Shown one piece after another: positions 9,201 through 22,880 of a stretch of DNA of 51,168 nucleotides. The notes beneath the pieces are model-generated. The model worked only from the letters and a program-made list of their open reading frames with translations. It was not told the origin of the DNA and ran no database searches. Origin of the DNA: Anthoceros angustus (taxonomy: Eukaryota; Streptophyta; Anthocerotopsida; Anthocerotales; Anthocerotaceae); the NCBI GenBank assembly GCA_010909165.1, contig VJWM01000339.1, positions 1 to 51,168 of the forward strand. Direction: 5' to 3'. Within the stretch, counting starts at the first letter, position 1, and every line of letters begins with the position of its first letter. The position numbers were made by a program, and so were the translations under genes.

Positions 9201-11893
9201 CGAGTTTTATTGTGACGATGGGAAGTACAAGTAGTGATCAAGGATGAAGGACTTTCCCATCCCAATGTTTAATTACGAAGCATATGTCCCCACATTGTGA
9301 GGTATAAACCGTCCCCACACGACGACGCCAGGCCCCGAGACGAAGAGAAGGGACGACCCTCCATACCGTCCTTGATGGCCGAGGGAGAGCAACCTCCCAT
9401 CCATCATCCTCGATGGCCATCACATTGACTGTGGAATTGCACTTGTCCTTAATGGCCATCGCCGGTTTCCACCACTGTGCAACAATAATGTGCACACACT
9501 TCGCAATGATCCACAAATGACACAGTCGCAGCGGAAGGCGGGCGGTTTTGACTTATGGATTCCACAAACACTTTAGCCTCGCAGGCATGGACTTGTAGGT
9601 AGGCGAATAGGGCCAAAAAGTGTTCACATCCGGCCTCAGAACCCCCAGCCATACTGGTGTGGTCACTAACACCATGCCCGCACCATGTGGAAGGAACCAC
9701 CTCGCCACCCAGCAAGTCCCCACGAGGATAGCCACGATGAGGCTCGCTCCACGCCATGAGGCGGTGACACCGCCTCCAACCTTTGCAAAGGATCCTTGAT
9801 GGCCATCAATGATTTCTAGTTGTGAAGATGGAGACATGAACACACGCCTCGTGAACTACCACTCCACGCCCATTTAGGTTTCCGACGGCTAGCTCGCATA
9901 CGCCAACATGTCCGTCATACATGGCATAAGGTAGCAGGAGAGCGCGCAGTGTGCATGCCGAAGATCGCTCAGCGAGGATGACCAAGAGAAAGGTAGTAGC
10001 GTGAAGAGGGGCAAGGTGGTGACATTTAAAGCGGACCACCACCTTCTACACTTGTGCCCTGTGCCACATCGGGTTGCGGATGAGAGGATCTTGAATTTCA
10101 ACTGCTTTACATGTGACAAACCAAACATGGCTGCTTTGATGGTCGCCACAACAAAGTGACGGCTGGTAAATGCAATGAGTGTGAAGTCGAGCGCCGCTAT
10201 AAAGGAGCGGAATGCGAAGTTTGTTTTCATGTCTCCTAAGGGCTGGAAACTTTGACGGTGCGACGCCATAGTGACGCCGTGAGTCCACCCTAGCATGGTG
10301 CCGATGGTGAATACATTATACGCTCGCCATGTGACGCGCATGATTGGTGGAGAATGGGAGTCTAACGGACATCATTATCTAGGAGAACGGCATATATATG
10401 GCAAATTCACATACGGACGGTCCTTCATTCATGGCATAATGAAAGGGGCATTTAGTTTGCTTGAATGGCTCTCACGTGCCACCCACCGTCCTTGCACAAT
10501 GGTGTAGATGTTGATATAGATTATTACAAACAAGGAATCAAGGCTCTACCAAACGACCTTCGACGTGGCATGTTTTCTTCCATGCCATGAGTTTTCAATT
10601 ATTCTAATGGCTTGCACCCACCTTCCTTGGACCATGGTGGAGGGAGAATTTTATTTGAGAGAAAGGGAACCATTGTCCTTGGTTCATGGCGTTGTAAGAT
10701 GGCCATGACCTTGTCATGGCATGGCACTTCCTTGGTCATCGCCACTCAAATCGCATTGCAAACACTTGTCCTTGGGTCACGAAATGGTCATAAAAACGGG
10801 ACTATATATGGCATGCATGGAGGAATGGCATACGTGGACAAGGAAGGTTTCGAGGCACTGGCACAAACACGAAGTAGGGGAAGGTGGCATGGCAAGGCAA
10901 GGAGCCAACAGATGGCATGCATAGTCCCCTTCTTGGATGGAAGCACGGCAAGGATGGTCCTAGCGCAAGTGAGGTGGGCACTGTGGAGAATGCGGATTCA
11001 AATCAAGTGGAGAGGGTGGATGATCAAGGGAGTGGAGGCGGCGAGAGAGGTGTCGGAGGGAGCAACTTCCAGCAGGAGTCTGCCAAAGAGGAGGACGATG
11101 CCGAGAGAAAGCGGCCGCAAGGGAGTGGGTGTCTCTAATAGGTGGGAGCTACTGAGCCGCTTGCGCAGGAGAGAATCCAAAACTTTCGGAGGAGGAATCG
11201 CCAGGCCGTGACATCGGAGGGAGGAGGAATTTGGCGTGAGTCCGGAAAGAGGACTGTGGTGATCGGGAGGAGCATGGTGGTGCCGCCCAAGAGGCCGACC
11301 GTGTGGCGAGAGAGAGGCCATTGGTCTTGTGGACCTTCCGTGGCGATGGATAACCCCAACAACGTGGGAGGAGGATGCCTGTGGAGGGAGGAAACTGCCT
11401 GGGAGTGAGACTGCCCATTGGAGGAGGCGGTTGCGGAGGGCCAAGGAACGTGCATATGATGGTCGGAGGACGGTGAGGAGAAGGACACGGCGAATGATGG
11501 GGAAAGCGCAAGCGAGGAGGCGATGTGGAGATGGCGGATGATGAGGTGGAGACATACCGACTACATTGCCACTACCGAAATTGGAGAATTGATGGAGCAC
11601 GGTAAGCCACTAGACGACGCCATTGCCGCGGTTGTGTGCCGCATGGGCGTGGTGGAGTGTACATGGTCGTGAGCTTATGCGATGGAGGTTGGGTGGAGAA
11701 TGAGGAGTTGACGGTTGGTGCGATGGGTGATATGTAGGACGTGAGCTCTAAGTGATGTGTGCATGACTAGGGAAGAAGGGAAGGAAAGCGGTGGAAGGTG
11801 AAGGCCATGTCGAAGGAAGGCATGAGATACTAGTGGAGAGAAGGAAGATGGAGGAAAGGTGGCTGGGGGCCACCGTGATGCCGGAGGCAACGA

Positions 11894-11992
11894 GATGGTG
11901 GGGAACGGATGTGGGAGCGGGAGCGCTGGAGAGATGGTGGGGAACTGGATGTGGGAGCGGAGCAGGAGAGATGGTGGGGAACCCGGATGGAT
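11894..11992. repeat. Three-unit minisatellite core, copy A
   Basis: Three copies of a unit beginning GATGGTGGGGAAC. It is the short ancestral form of the 17-copy array at 43742-44396. Equivalent three-unit sites lie in copy B (18566-18660), copy C (34814-34920) and the duplicated segment (44555-44653). Confidence 0.7.
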
Positions 11993-12436
11993 GAGAGAAT
12001 GGGAGCGCATGCCGAATGCAACTGGAAAACAACCGCGGGTGGGCCGCTTTGTGGAGGGAATGTGAATGTTCGAGCCATTTTCTTGCGACGGAGTCGCCAA
12101 GACGTGGTGGACCGGTGATGGTCAATCAACAACAAAGATGGAATTGGTATTCCCACCTTTATAGCCTAGCATTTACAGGGTCCTTCGCCGTGAAAGTGGT
12201 GATTGAGGTCATGGATAGGTCTAGGAAGTTGTGGAGGAACCCCAAAAACAATGGTGTTGGTCTCAAGAGTCACCAAGTGACGCCGCAAGACGCATATGGC
12301 CATATCACTTGGAAGACGACATGTTTGTAGATAAAGCCAATTGCATCGGTGGCAACAAAGCCACCGATGCCGAAAGGGATAGAGGACGCTTGAACTATCC
12401 AAAATTCCAATTAATTTGTCAATAAAATCAAACACT

Positions 12437-12640
12437 TATATATGCAAGGTATGAGAGTGACGGGTTAGCACATATATACTATATAAACAAGTCTTTATAT
12501 ACGATATATATACGATACAAAGGAGGCATACACTAATATAATATAAGTATAATGATGGATGTGTACATATATATGTACACATACTTATGTCTTGAAGCCT
12601 ACAATACATATATATGTATACAAAGGATATGCAAAGGAGG
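12437..12640. repeat. AT-rich tract with a 20-bp perfect palindrome
   Basis: An AT-rich island inside the otherwise GC-richer element. GTGTACATATATATGTACAC at 12561-12580 is a perfect 20-bp palindrome, kept without change at 19241-19260, 35501-35520 and 45216-45235. On the - strand this tract lies about 350-550 bases after the LTR edge. Confidence 0.65.
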
Positions 12641-12989
12641 TAAAATAGGAAGGGAAGGACAGCCCAAGAGAGAGGTCATGTTGCAAGAGGAAGAGGGAAG
12701 AGTATAAAATGGTTGTGATAGGGGAGGTCCTTCTACATGAAGGAGGAGGAGAAGTGAAAGAGTATAAAAGGGTGTGATAAGGGGAGCAATAACTAGCGGT
12801 GAGGTGAGAGGAGAGAGACCAAGCATTGTGTTAAGATGGGGTGAGAAGGTGGATAAGAAATTGACACCGAACACCAAGCCACCAAAGAGTGTTGCAATTT
12901 TGAAGTGGTACATGAAGTGAGAGACCAAGCATTGTGTTAGGATGGTGGGAGAAGGAAGAGAAAGAATGGACCAACTTAACACCAAGCAT

Positions 12990-14500
12990 TGTGGAGTGAT
13001 TTTCTAAACAAGTGGTCACAAAGAGGCCACATTTACCCTCTTATCGCTGTAGACTTGAGATTCGTACCCAAGGGAGTGATTTCGTGTCAAGACAACCAAA
13101 ACATAGCCAATCCAACCAAACATGTACATACAAAACATCTAGCAGCGCAAAGCTACTATCCTAACAACACTCGGGACTGTATATCTTAGCCATCGACCTC
13201 GCTTACCTTAGCAACGATCAATCTTGCTATCTTAGCAACCACCCTCTATTTTAGCAGAGTGGGACCCATCTCGCCCAGCTCATTATTAGAAGGTGGTGCA
13301 CTTGGGGTCCAAGTGGATAAGATTGACACCTCTCTCTTATCCTTCCACAAAGTCGATCCACCAACTGGTTGCCGATCACACACCCACCTCCTTACTCGTA
13401 ACACTTCCTGCATCTCTCTTCTTCCCTCCAACCTTTCAGCTTTCCTCCCAAGCTCATGGGCCCTCCTGTGCCTCAGCCTCGAGGTACCTCTTGCATCTCT
13501 CTCCATACTCCCCAAGTTCCTCCGCAACTCCCTTCCGGCCCTTGTTCTCACACCTCACGGCCTCATTCAATCCCCACTTTCTCAAGAAACATCACTCATT
13601 CTCCAATCCTCTTACTTCCATGCCCAATCAAGAACTCCCCATGTTCATTGCTCCACTCCTCTCACAGCCACTTTTCGCCACATTTTCCAAGCATACAAAC
13701 CCACGGACTCGTCCTCACTTCACCTCTCTTCCACCCACAGCTCCCCGCCTTGTCTCCTTTTCCCACATGACCTTCGACACCTCAAAAACTCAACACAAGG
13801 TGAGTACTAGACAAGTCAAGAGAATGAGTAAGAGAATGGACAGCCTCCCGCCTCACAATCCCCTTCCTCTTATCCTTGGGAACTCCTCCAAGGAGATCAC
13901 CGTCTCCTCCCTTGCTTTCCACCACTCTTATGGATCCGGGTCACACAGATCCGGGCAACTTGGTAGTCTTCTCGGCTCCCCGTGATGTAGAAACAAAGGT
14001 GTCAGACTCACAAGACGGATCCGTACCAAACCCCGTGCTCACCCCAAACACCGAGACTTTAGCCAACATTGCTTACATTTCATCAAGAGGCCCTCTATAC
14101 CCAAGGTCAAAGCACGGCCGCCAAAATACCAATCGGCCTTTTAGTCTACCAAGCCTAGAGGCCTATCTCTTAATTCTATCCACTATGAGGGAAGATTAGT
14201 CTATAACACATGGGCCTTCACTATTCCAGGGCCACTTACCCCTATTATCCCTCCCGGCCTCCTAGGCCGCCTAGCCCCATGTTCTCCTCTTGCTCTTCTC
14301 CTCTTGGCTGGTTGGGCAATCTCCCACAAGATCTCCACCTCGAGCTGGACTCCTCCTCTCCTGTGGCTCGATAGCTCCTGGTACTCCTCCTCATGAGCTC
14401 TTGAACTGGATGGGTCGGCCGAGAGTCTCTGTAAGAGTCCAACCCATAGGTAGGATCCAAGGCCCGCCAAGGCATGGATCATACCTCCATGTCCCCCCCG
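12990..14500 (-). mobile_element. LTR L2 (-), 5' truncated
   Basis: On the - strand this is the 3' 1.5 kb of the LTR family, ending CCACA at 12990 next to LARD copy A. Reading + to -, it passes the GCTA hairpins (13.15-13.26 kb), a pyrimidine-rich stretch and the block that ends in ACATGGAGG at about 14490. There it is fused to LARD copy B through a run of C. About 2.6 kb of the LTR start and about 1.8 kb of the copy B end are missing across this junction. That is what a single deletion spanning internal domain and LTR would leave. Confidence 0.7.
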
Positions 14501-17500
14501 CCCCCTCGGCCTCCTTCCTCCCAAGCCCCTTCCGCCATGCATTCCTTGATAGCCTCTCGTCCATGTCACCACCTCGTGCACCATCGTTGCCTCCCACCCC
14601 TTCCTTCCGTCGTCTCGGAAAGGCCACCATATCGGATCCATCTTCAATTCAATGTCGTTAAGCAAAATGGTCATTTCCTTGTTCTCCTTGCAATAGCCGA
14701 ACCTCTAGGATCTTTTCATACACTCCCTATCTTACTGAAGGAACTCGAGGTAACCCCACTATCGCCTTTCACGATTTCCACCCTTTCCCTTCTAGCCGCC
14801 ACCGTCCTCGAAGGTTGCCTCCCTTGTCTCAAGCTTGAACGCTGCCCGGCATGCAGTGCACATGTGTTACCGTTTGTCCACCATGCCCACTCATCCGGCC
14901 GCAAACTTGAGCGTGTGCACACTTTGCGTCACTTGCCGTTAACGCAGTCGAAACCCACCTCATCCAATGTAAATAGCTCTTCATCTATTTCACTTCCTCA
15001 CCGTGCTCCAACTCCGCATCCGTGGGAGGTTCCACTCAAAGTCGTCAAAATCAAGTGGGCTCGGCCATGTCGCCCTCGCCTCTTACCTCTCTGCCGTCTT
15101 GACGAGGCCGCTTCTTCACATCGCCGATGTCGAATGGAGACCGGGGTGCGGTGGATGGAGATAGAGGCCATTTGGCCCCTCATCCTCCCCACCCGGATAT
15201 GCATTCGGCGGGCCGTCCGACTATGGTGTTCGCAGCGCCTTCATACGTGACTCCCCTAGCAAGCTTCACCTCGCCATACTCCCCATCCTGTGAACCGGTT
15301 GTCCACCACCTTCGTGCCATGCTGAAGGCAATGGCTTCCCTCAGTGAAAGGTGCGGGCCATGAGTCCCGCCGAATTCAAGGCTGCTATTTTGAAAAGCTT
15401 TGTTTGCAAAGGCCCAGTGGTTGTCATTTACTCCTCTTGGCGGACGGCCTGTGCACATGCTACTTGCCCATAATCGAACAATTTTACCACAACCTGACCT
15501 TGCGGACTTGGGAGCAAGTTTCATGTCCCATTAGTTCTGACGTTACTCATGATGTATTATATTGCCCACATGGCGCCGCTCTCAATCGCCCATTCGCATT
15601 TTACCATTAATCATCGTCTTCCACGACCAAAGATTGCCTTGTGCATCCGGAGGGAGGAGACAATAGACTATATAACCTGCAAACCAATCACCATACATGA
15701 TTTATTCCACTTTCAACGCGTGACTCGAGTAGCGTGCGGGTGACTTGTCATGTCGGTCAGCGGTATGGACGGGCACCAAACCATACCATCCATTCCGCCA
15801 AGTAGACAAGGCAGTCATCGAGTTTTATTGCGTGACAGCATGGGAAGTACAAGTAGTGATCAAGGATGAAGGACTTTCCCATCCCAATGTTTAATTACGG
15901 TAAGCATATGTCCCCACATTGTGAGGTATAAACCGTCCCTCCTGCCACCCATGCCGTGCCCGAGGCAGCAGAGCCAAGGGATCGCCCTCCATACCAGTCC
16001 TTGATGGCCAGGAGAGCAACCTCCCATCCATCATCCTCGATGGCCATCATTGACGGAATTGCAGCCCTTGTCCTTAATGGCCATCGTCGGTTTCCACCAC
16101 AATAATGTGCACACACTTCTGCAATGATCCACAAACAGACACATGTCAGGCAGCGGAAGGCGGCGGTTTTGACTTATGCGGATTCCACAAACACTTTAGC
16201 CTGCAGGCATGGACTTGTAGGTAGGCGAATAGGGCCAAAAAAAGTGTTCACATCCGGCCTCACAGCTGAACCCCAGCCATACCGTGTGTGGTCACCAGAA
16301 CACCATGCCGCACCATGTGGAAGGACCACCTCGCCACCGAGCAGCAAGTCCCCACGAGGATAGCCACGATGAGAGCTGCTCACGCCATGAGGCGGTGACA
16401 CCGCCTCCAACCTTTGCAAAGGATCCTTGATGGCCATCAGCAGATTTCTAGTTGTGCACGAAGATGGAGACATGAACACACGCCTGGTGCGAACTACCAC
16501 TCCACGCCCATTTAGGTTTCCGACGGAAGCTAGCTCGGCATACGTCAACATGTCCGTCATACATGGCATAAGGTAGCAGGAGGCGCCCTGCAGCATGTTT
16601 CCTGAAGGCAGGCTCGCCCGCTGCGAGGATGACCAAGAGAAAGGTAGTAGCGTGAGCGAGGGCAAGGTGGTGACATTTAAAGCGGACCACCACCTTCTGA
16701 CCTCTTGTGCCCCAGGCCACATCGGGTTGCGGATGAGAGGATCTTGAATTTCAAGCTATTCCTTACATGTGACAAACCAAACATGGCGGCTTTGATGGTG
16801 CCGTCGACCAACGATGATTCTTTGGTAAATGCAATGAGTGTGAAGTGGCGTGCGCGGCCATAAAGGAGCCGGAATAAGTTTGTTTTCATGTCTCCTAAGG
16901 GAAATCCTTTGCGGCAGTGCGACGCCATAGTGACGTCAGCCGTCACCCTAGCATGGTGCCGGGGCGTGAATACATTATCGTTACGCCATGTGACGCATGA
17001 TTGGTGGAGAGCGGGAGTCTCGAACGATGGACATCATTATCTAGGAGAACGGAATTGGCATATATATGGCAAATTCACATACGGACGGTCCTTCATTCAT
17101 GGCATAATGAAAGGGGCATTTAGTTTGCTTGAATGGCTCTCACGTGCCACCCACCGTCCTTGCACAATGGTGTAGATGTTGATATAGATTATTCAAAGCG
17201 ATTGGAGCAGTAGCGTCTGTCGGTTCAAACGACCTTGGTGGCATGTTTTCTTCCATGCCATGAGTTTTCAATTATTCTAATGGCTTGCACCCACCTTCCT
17301 TGGACCATGGTGGAGGGAGAATTTTATTTGAGAGAAAGGGAACCATTGTCCTTGGTTCATGGCGAGTTGTAAGATGGCCATGACCTTGTCATGGCATGGC
17401 ACTTCCTTGGTCATACTCAAATCGCATTGCAAACACTTGTCCTTGGGTCACGAAATGGTCATAAAAAGCGGGGACTATATATGGCATGCATGGAGGAATG

Positions 17501-19686
17501 GCATCGTGGACAAGGAAGGTTTTGTTTTGCGCCTTGCAAACACTGCGAGGAAGGTGGCATGGCAAGGCAAGGAGCCGGTGGCATGCCACGTAGTCCCCTT
17601 CTTGGATGGAAGCACGGCGAAGGATGGTCCTAGCGGCAAGTGAGGTGGGCACGCACTGGAGAATGCGGATTCAAAGTGGAGGGTGGATGATCATCGTGGG
17701 CAGGAGGCGGCGAGAGGTGTCGGGTCTTTGGAGGGAGCAACTTGTGGAGTCTGCGCCAAGAGGAGGACGATCTGAGAAAGCGGCCGCAAGGGGGTGGGTG
17801 TCTCTAATAGGTGGGAGCTAAAGCTGCTTCTGCAGAGAGAATCCAAAACTTTCGGAGGAGGAATCGGCCGTGACATCGGGAGAGGAGGAGGAATTTGGCG
17901 TGAGTCAGGAGAAAGAGGACTGGTGATCGGGAGGAGCATGGTGGTGCGAGGCCGACCGTGTGGTGGCGAGAGAGGCCATTGGTCTTGTGGACTTGGTGGC
18001 GATGGATAACCCCAACAACGTGGGAGGAGGATGCCGGAGGAGGAAGCTGCCACAGGAGTGGGCGGTCTCTTGGAGGCGGTTGCGGAGGCGGGCCAAGGAA
18101 CGTGCATATGATGGTCAGGAGGACGGTGAGGAGAAGGACACCAGTGGCAGCAATGATGGGGAAAGCAAGCGAGGCGGATGTGGAGATGGCGGATGATGAG
18201 GTGGAGACATACCGACTACATTGCCACTACCTGAAATTGGAGAATTGATGGGCGGTTGGCGGTAAGCCACTAGGCAGCGTCATTGCCGTGTTGTGCGGTG
18301 CATGGGCGTGGTGGAGTGTACATGGCTGTGAGCCGGTTATGCGATGGAGGTTGGGTGGAGAATGAGGAGTTGGTTGGTGCGGCGTGGTGATATGTAGGAC
18401 GTGAGCTCTAAGTGATGTGTGCATGACTACGGGGAAGAAGGGAAGGAAAGGCGGTGGAAGGTGAAGGCCATGTCGGGAAGGAAGGCACGGATACTAGTGG
18501 AGAGAAGGAAGATGGAGGAAAGGTGGCAAGCAGGGGGCACCGTCAAGTGATCTGGAGGCAACGTAGATGGTGGGGAACGGATGTGGGGCGGGGGGGAGAT
18601 GGTGGGGAACTGGATGTGGGAGCGGGAGCACCTGAGAGATGGTGGGGAACACGGATGGATGAGAGAATGCGGGGCGCATGCGAATCTGAAAACAACCGTG
18701 GCGTGGGTGGGCCGTTTGTGGAGGGAATGTGAATGTTCGAGCCATTTTCTTGCGTGGAGTCGCCAAGATGCGTGGGTGGACCGGTGATGGTCAATCGGCA
18801 ACAAGCAGATGGAATTGGTATTCCCACCTTTATAGCCTAGCATTTACAGGGTCCTTCGCCGTGAAAGTGGTGATTGAGGCCTGGATAGGTCTAGGAAGTT
18901 GTGGAGGAACCACGAAAACAATGGTGTTGGTCGAAGAGTCACCAAGTGGCGTGCAAACGCATATATATCACTTGGAAGGCGTACATGTTTGTAGATAAAG
19001 CCAATTGCATCGGTGGCAACAAAGCCACGATCTTTGAAAAAAGGATAGAGGGCTTGGTCCAAAATTCCAATTAATTTGTCAATAAAATCAAACACTTATA
19101 TATGCAAGGTATGAGAGTGACGTAAGGGTTAGCACATATATATTACTATATAAACAAGTCTTGACGCCTATATACATACATATACGTATACAAAGGAGGC
19201 ATATAAATACACTAATATAATAGAAGTATAACGGATGGATGTGTACATATATATGTACACATACTTATACTTATGTCTTGAAGCCTACAAACATATATAT
19301 AGGTATACAAAGGAGGTAAAAAGGAAGGAAGGACAGCCCAAGGGGAGAGAGGTCCATTGTAACAAGTTGCAAGAGGAATAGTGGAAGAGTATAAAATGGT
19401 TGTGATAGGGGTGGTCCTTCTCACGGTCATGATGGAGGAGGAGAAGTGAAAGAGTATAAAAGGGTGTGATAAGGGGGCAATAAATAGCGAGGGTGAGGTG
19501 AGAGGAGAGAGACCAAGCATTGTGTTAAGATGGGGTGAGAAGGTGGATAAGAAAAGGACACCATGAACACCAAGCCACCATAAAGTGTTGCAATTTTGAA
19601 GTGGTACATGAAGTGAGAGACCAAGCATTGTGTTAGGATGGTGGGAGAAGGAAGAGAAAGAATGGACCAACTTAACACCAAGCCAT
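14500..19686 (-). mobile_element. LARD-like internal domain copy B
   Basis: Parallel to copy A from about 7860 to 12989. It joins LTR L3 at 19687 with the same ...CCAT|TGTGG edge. Two - strand open stretches overlap here, 16174-16722 (about 182 residues) and 16677-16946. They share long segments with copy A (9889-10341) and copy C (32543-32935), including a GDMKTN segment, KFKILSSATRCG and SCYLMPCMTDMLTYAEL. This suggests a decayed protein that I do not recognise. The short minisatellite site is at 18566-18660 and the palindrome at 19241-19260. Compared with A and C, differences are mostly 1-6 base indels near CG/GC-rich spots, while AT-rich parts are nearly identical. Confidence 0.65.
16174..16946 (-). 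pseudogene. Unassigned - strand coding-like stretch in LARD copy B
   Basis: Two overlapping - strand frames of about 182 and 89 residues cover this interval. Much of their peptide text recurs in copy A (9449-10341) and copy C (32155-33267), though split between frames by indels. The segment contains hydrophobic pieces and a Cys-rich part (CAHYC in A and B). I see no transposase, gag or pol motif. It reads in the same direction as the element, which favours a real ancestral gene or a captured host exon. Conservation of the DNA itself could equally explain the shared peptides. The function is unknown. Confidence 0.3.
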
Positions 19687-21179
19687 TGTGGAGTGATTTT
19701 CTAAACCAAGTGGTCACAAAGAGGCCACATTTACCCTCTTTATCGTTGTAGACTTGAGATTCGCACCCAAGGGAGTGATTTCAAGACAACCAAAACATAG
19801 CCAATCCAACCAAACATGACATACAAAACATCTAGCACATGACAGCTACTATCCTAACAACACTGCACTGTGGCTATCTTAGCCACGCTGTTACCTTAGC
19901 AACGGACCGACCCGGTTATCTTAGCAACCACCCTCTATTTTAGCAGAGTGGGACCCATCTCGTCGCTATTAATAGAAGGGTGGGGCCCACTTGGGGGATC
20001 CAAGTGGATAAGATTGACACTCTCTCTTATCCTTCCACAAAGTCGATCCACCAATGTGGTTGCCGATCACACAACCCACCTCCTTACTCAACACTTCCCC
20101 ATCTCTTTCTTCCTCCAACCTTTCAGCCTCCCAAGCTTCATACAGCCTCCCCTGTGCTCTCACACCGAGGTACCTCTTGCATCTCTCCATACTCCCCAAG
20201 TTCCTCTGCAACCCCTTCCAAGGCCCTTGTTCTCACACTCACGGCCTCATTCAATCCCCACTTTCTCGAAACATCACTTACAGACTTCTCCAATCCTCTT
20301 ACTTCTCTCCACAGCCAATCAAGAACTCCCATGTTCAAATTCCCACTCCTCTCACGCTCACTTTTCACATTTTCCAAGCATACAAACCCACGACTCCCTC
20401 ACTTCACCCTTCTCTTCCACCCACACAGTTCCCGCCTTGTCTCCTTTTCCCACATGACCTTCGACACTCGAAAACTCAAACACAAGGTGAGTACTAGACA
20501 AGTCAAGAGAATGAGTAAGAGAATGGATGCCCTCCCGGCTTCACAACCCCTTCCTCTTATCCTTGGGAACTCCTCCAAGGAGACTGGCTCCTCCCTTGCT
20601 TTCCACCACTTGCGGATCTCACACGATCCGGGCAACTTGGTAGTCTTCTCCTCCTCACATGATAAAGGTGTCTAGACTCACAAGACTGGATCCGTACTCC
20701 AAACCCCGTGCTCACCCCCAAACACCGAGACTTTAGGCCAACATTGCTTACATTTCATCAAGAGGCCTCTTATACCCAAGATCGACCTAAAGTAGCTTGG
20801 CCTTGCCAAAAATACCAATCGCCTTAGCCTACCAATCAGAGGCCTATCTCTTAATTCTATCCACTATGAGGGAAGATTAGTCTATAACACATGGGCCTTC
20901 AGCTATTCCAGGCCACTTACCCCTATTATCCCTCCCGGGCCTCCTAGGCCGCCTAGCCCCATGTTCTCCTCTTTCTCTCCTCCCTCTTGGTTGGGCAATC
21001 TCTCCCACAAATCTCCACCTCCTCGAGCTGGACTCCTCCTCTCCCAGTGCTCGCCGCATAGCCTGCCTCCTCCCTGGTGAGCTCTTGAATCCGGATGGGT
21101 CGGCCGAGAGTCTCCTGTAAGAGTCCAACCCATAGGTAGGATCCAGGTTCCAAGGCATGGATCAAGTACCTCCATGTCC

Positions 21180-22880
21180 CGCCTCCTCGGCCTGCTTTGT
21201 CCTCCTCCCGGTCTGTCTCTTCCTTGTCGTGGCTTTGGTCTTGAGCTTGTTACGCTTGTTGCTTCCTAGCAATGTCGGCCGTTGCTTTCCCTAGCAACGG
21301 TTTCGCGTTGCTTGCTTAGCAACCTCCTCTTGCTAACTCGGCAATGATTCTTCCATGGAGCCTCGCCTCTTCCACGGTGGCCCTCCTTGCAATCCCGGCC
21401 CTCTTGGCCTCCTTCCAACCTTTCCTAGCCTCGTCCCCTCCTTCCGTAGCGCCGAGGGCATCCGAGGTTTCCACCGCACTTGTGCATCCGAACATTCTGC
21501 AGCCTCCTATGGTGCTGTGTGAGAGCCGAGCCATGAGGGCTTCGTCCTTAGACTCCGCCGCAACTCCTCGGACCTTCCCTATTTCCACTTCCAAGCTGCT
21601 AGGCGTCCCTCCAAGACCTCCTTCTCCTTCTTCATCTTCCTGAGCTCCTCCACCGCCTTGTTGCTTCCCTTGCCGCTACCAGAACCTAACAAGGAGAGGA
21701 CCAGAGCTATCTCGATCCTCCATCTCGCCCTAGTGCGTGCCATAGCGAAACCAACTCGAGGGTGATGTTAGGTCCCCACCTTGCCGGGAATGGGCTCCTC
21801 CTTCCTATCTCTGCCGCACTGCCCCGCCACAACTTCCGGTATACTTGAAAGCCACCCGCTGAATGTAGTCACTTTCGGACCCGGCCGTGCCCAAGGGTTG
21901 GGCCGATTCCTCCTGCTGACTGGTTTCCCCCCAGCTCCGGATATTGGTGCTGCCCGGCCTTGCCCTTGTCTTGCTTCCGCCTGTGAGCTCCCTGCAAGCG
22001 CTCAGTGGCTCTAGGTGTCGTTGGAGTCCCCTGCTGCTCCCTCCTTGGTCTTGGGGCCTTAGCAACGCAGCTGTTTTGTTAGCAACCGCTGGCCGACCTT
22101 AGCCACCCACATTCCTTTCATGGACACTTGGACTTCTCATCTTCACTCCCCACCGGAGATGGCCTCTTCCTCCGACTCCTCTTTGGGCTTCCTTCTTTCA
22201 AACACCGGCCTCCGTAAATGAAAGGTCGAGACCATCTCCATTCCTCCAAAGAACTCGGCATGGTCAAAACGTGGATTAAGAAGGGAGATAGAGCTGAGGG
22301 GCTAGGTGACAGGTCAAGTGGTTCTCCTCTCGCACGTGGTCATAGAACATCCTGCCCAATCTATCTTGGACCCTCTCACCACCTCAGAGAAAGACAAGGA
22401 AATGAGTCGAATGTGCTCTAGCTTCTTAGTGAGCCGAGAGCATGGATCCACTTGGCTAATCCAGCGCCTGTGGTCTAGCTTGTTGGTGACCCACCATTCT
22501 CCACTCTAGACAATGTGGGAGCAATGACCGCCAGGCCTCCTGCAGCCTTTTGAGGAGATGGTTTCTAAAGGGTCAATGATTATCCCGCCACATTCCTCTT
22601 CGTCTCTCATAAATGCCGAACAAATGAATATCCCACCGGGGTTGGTCCTCACGCTGCCTTCCCTATGGCCTTCTCCTCATGCGCCCGCACACTCCAAAAC
22701 CAACGAGGGCTATTGTAGCACCACTTTTTGTCCATGAAGGACAGTGATGCTTAGCCACCAAAGACCCTTCACTCTCCAAAGGTTCTATATTGGGCCATTG
22801 GGCAGAATGGCCTCAATGGCGACCGGAGTATTCTTCTTAGCGCTATGCCCCGTCCCAAATTCCCGCTAGCCCCGATCAAG
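21180..22880 (-). pseudogene. Coding-like middle of LTR L3 (basic, coiled-coil-like)
   Basis: On the - strand, 21316-21594 reads an open stretch starting EVEIGKVRG, continuing Ala/Arg/Glu-rich with ARRATVEEARLHGRI. The same peptide text occurs in L6 (39248-39643) and L7 (48564-49014). In L7 it is preceded by EELRKMKKEKEVLEGRLSAL, a good heptad-type coiled coil. Further upstream (21805-22065, -) a Gln/Arg/Ser-rich frame matches 38772-39023 and 48161-48493. A possible start, MAPKK, is seen in L6 at about 37992. Indels break every copy. It might be an ORF inside a long LTR or a 3' accessory ORF of the internal domain. I recognise no family. Confidence 0.4.

Larger units (their letters stand above)
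6000..12989 (-). mobile_element. LARD-like non-autonomous LTR element, internal domain copy A
   Basis: A block of about 7 kb with no recognisable protein domain. It is repeated as copy B (14.5-19.7 kb), copy C (29.0-35.9 kb) and in part near 44.4-46.8 and 50.57-51.0 kb. Its right edge always abuts the 3' end of an inverted LTR (TGTGGAG at 12990), so it reads as the internal domain of a - strand element beginning ATGGCTTGGTG. The + strand is pyrimidine-rich at about 6.9-8.7 kb and purine-rich at about 10.6-13.0 kb. Open stretches on the - strand, for example 9889-10341, recur in other copies but resemble nothing I know. A large, mostly non-coding internal domain with LTRs matches the LARD description. 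The left end is fused to gypsy integrase near 5990-6040. Confidence 0.65.
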
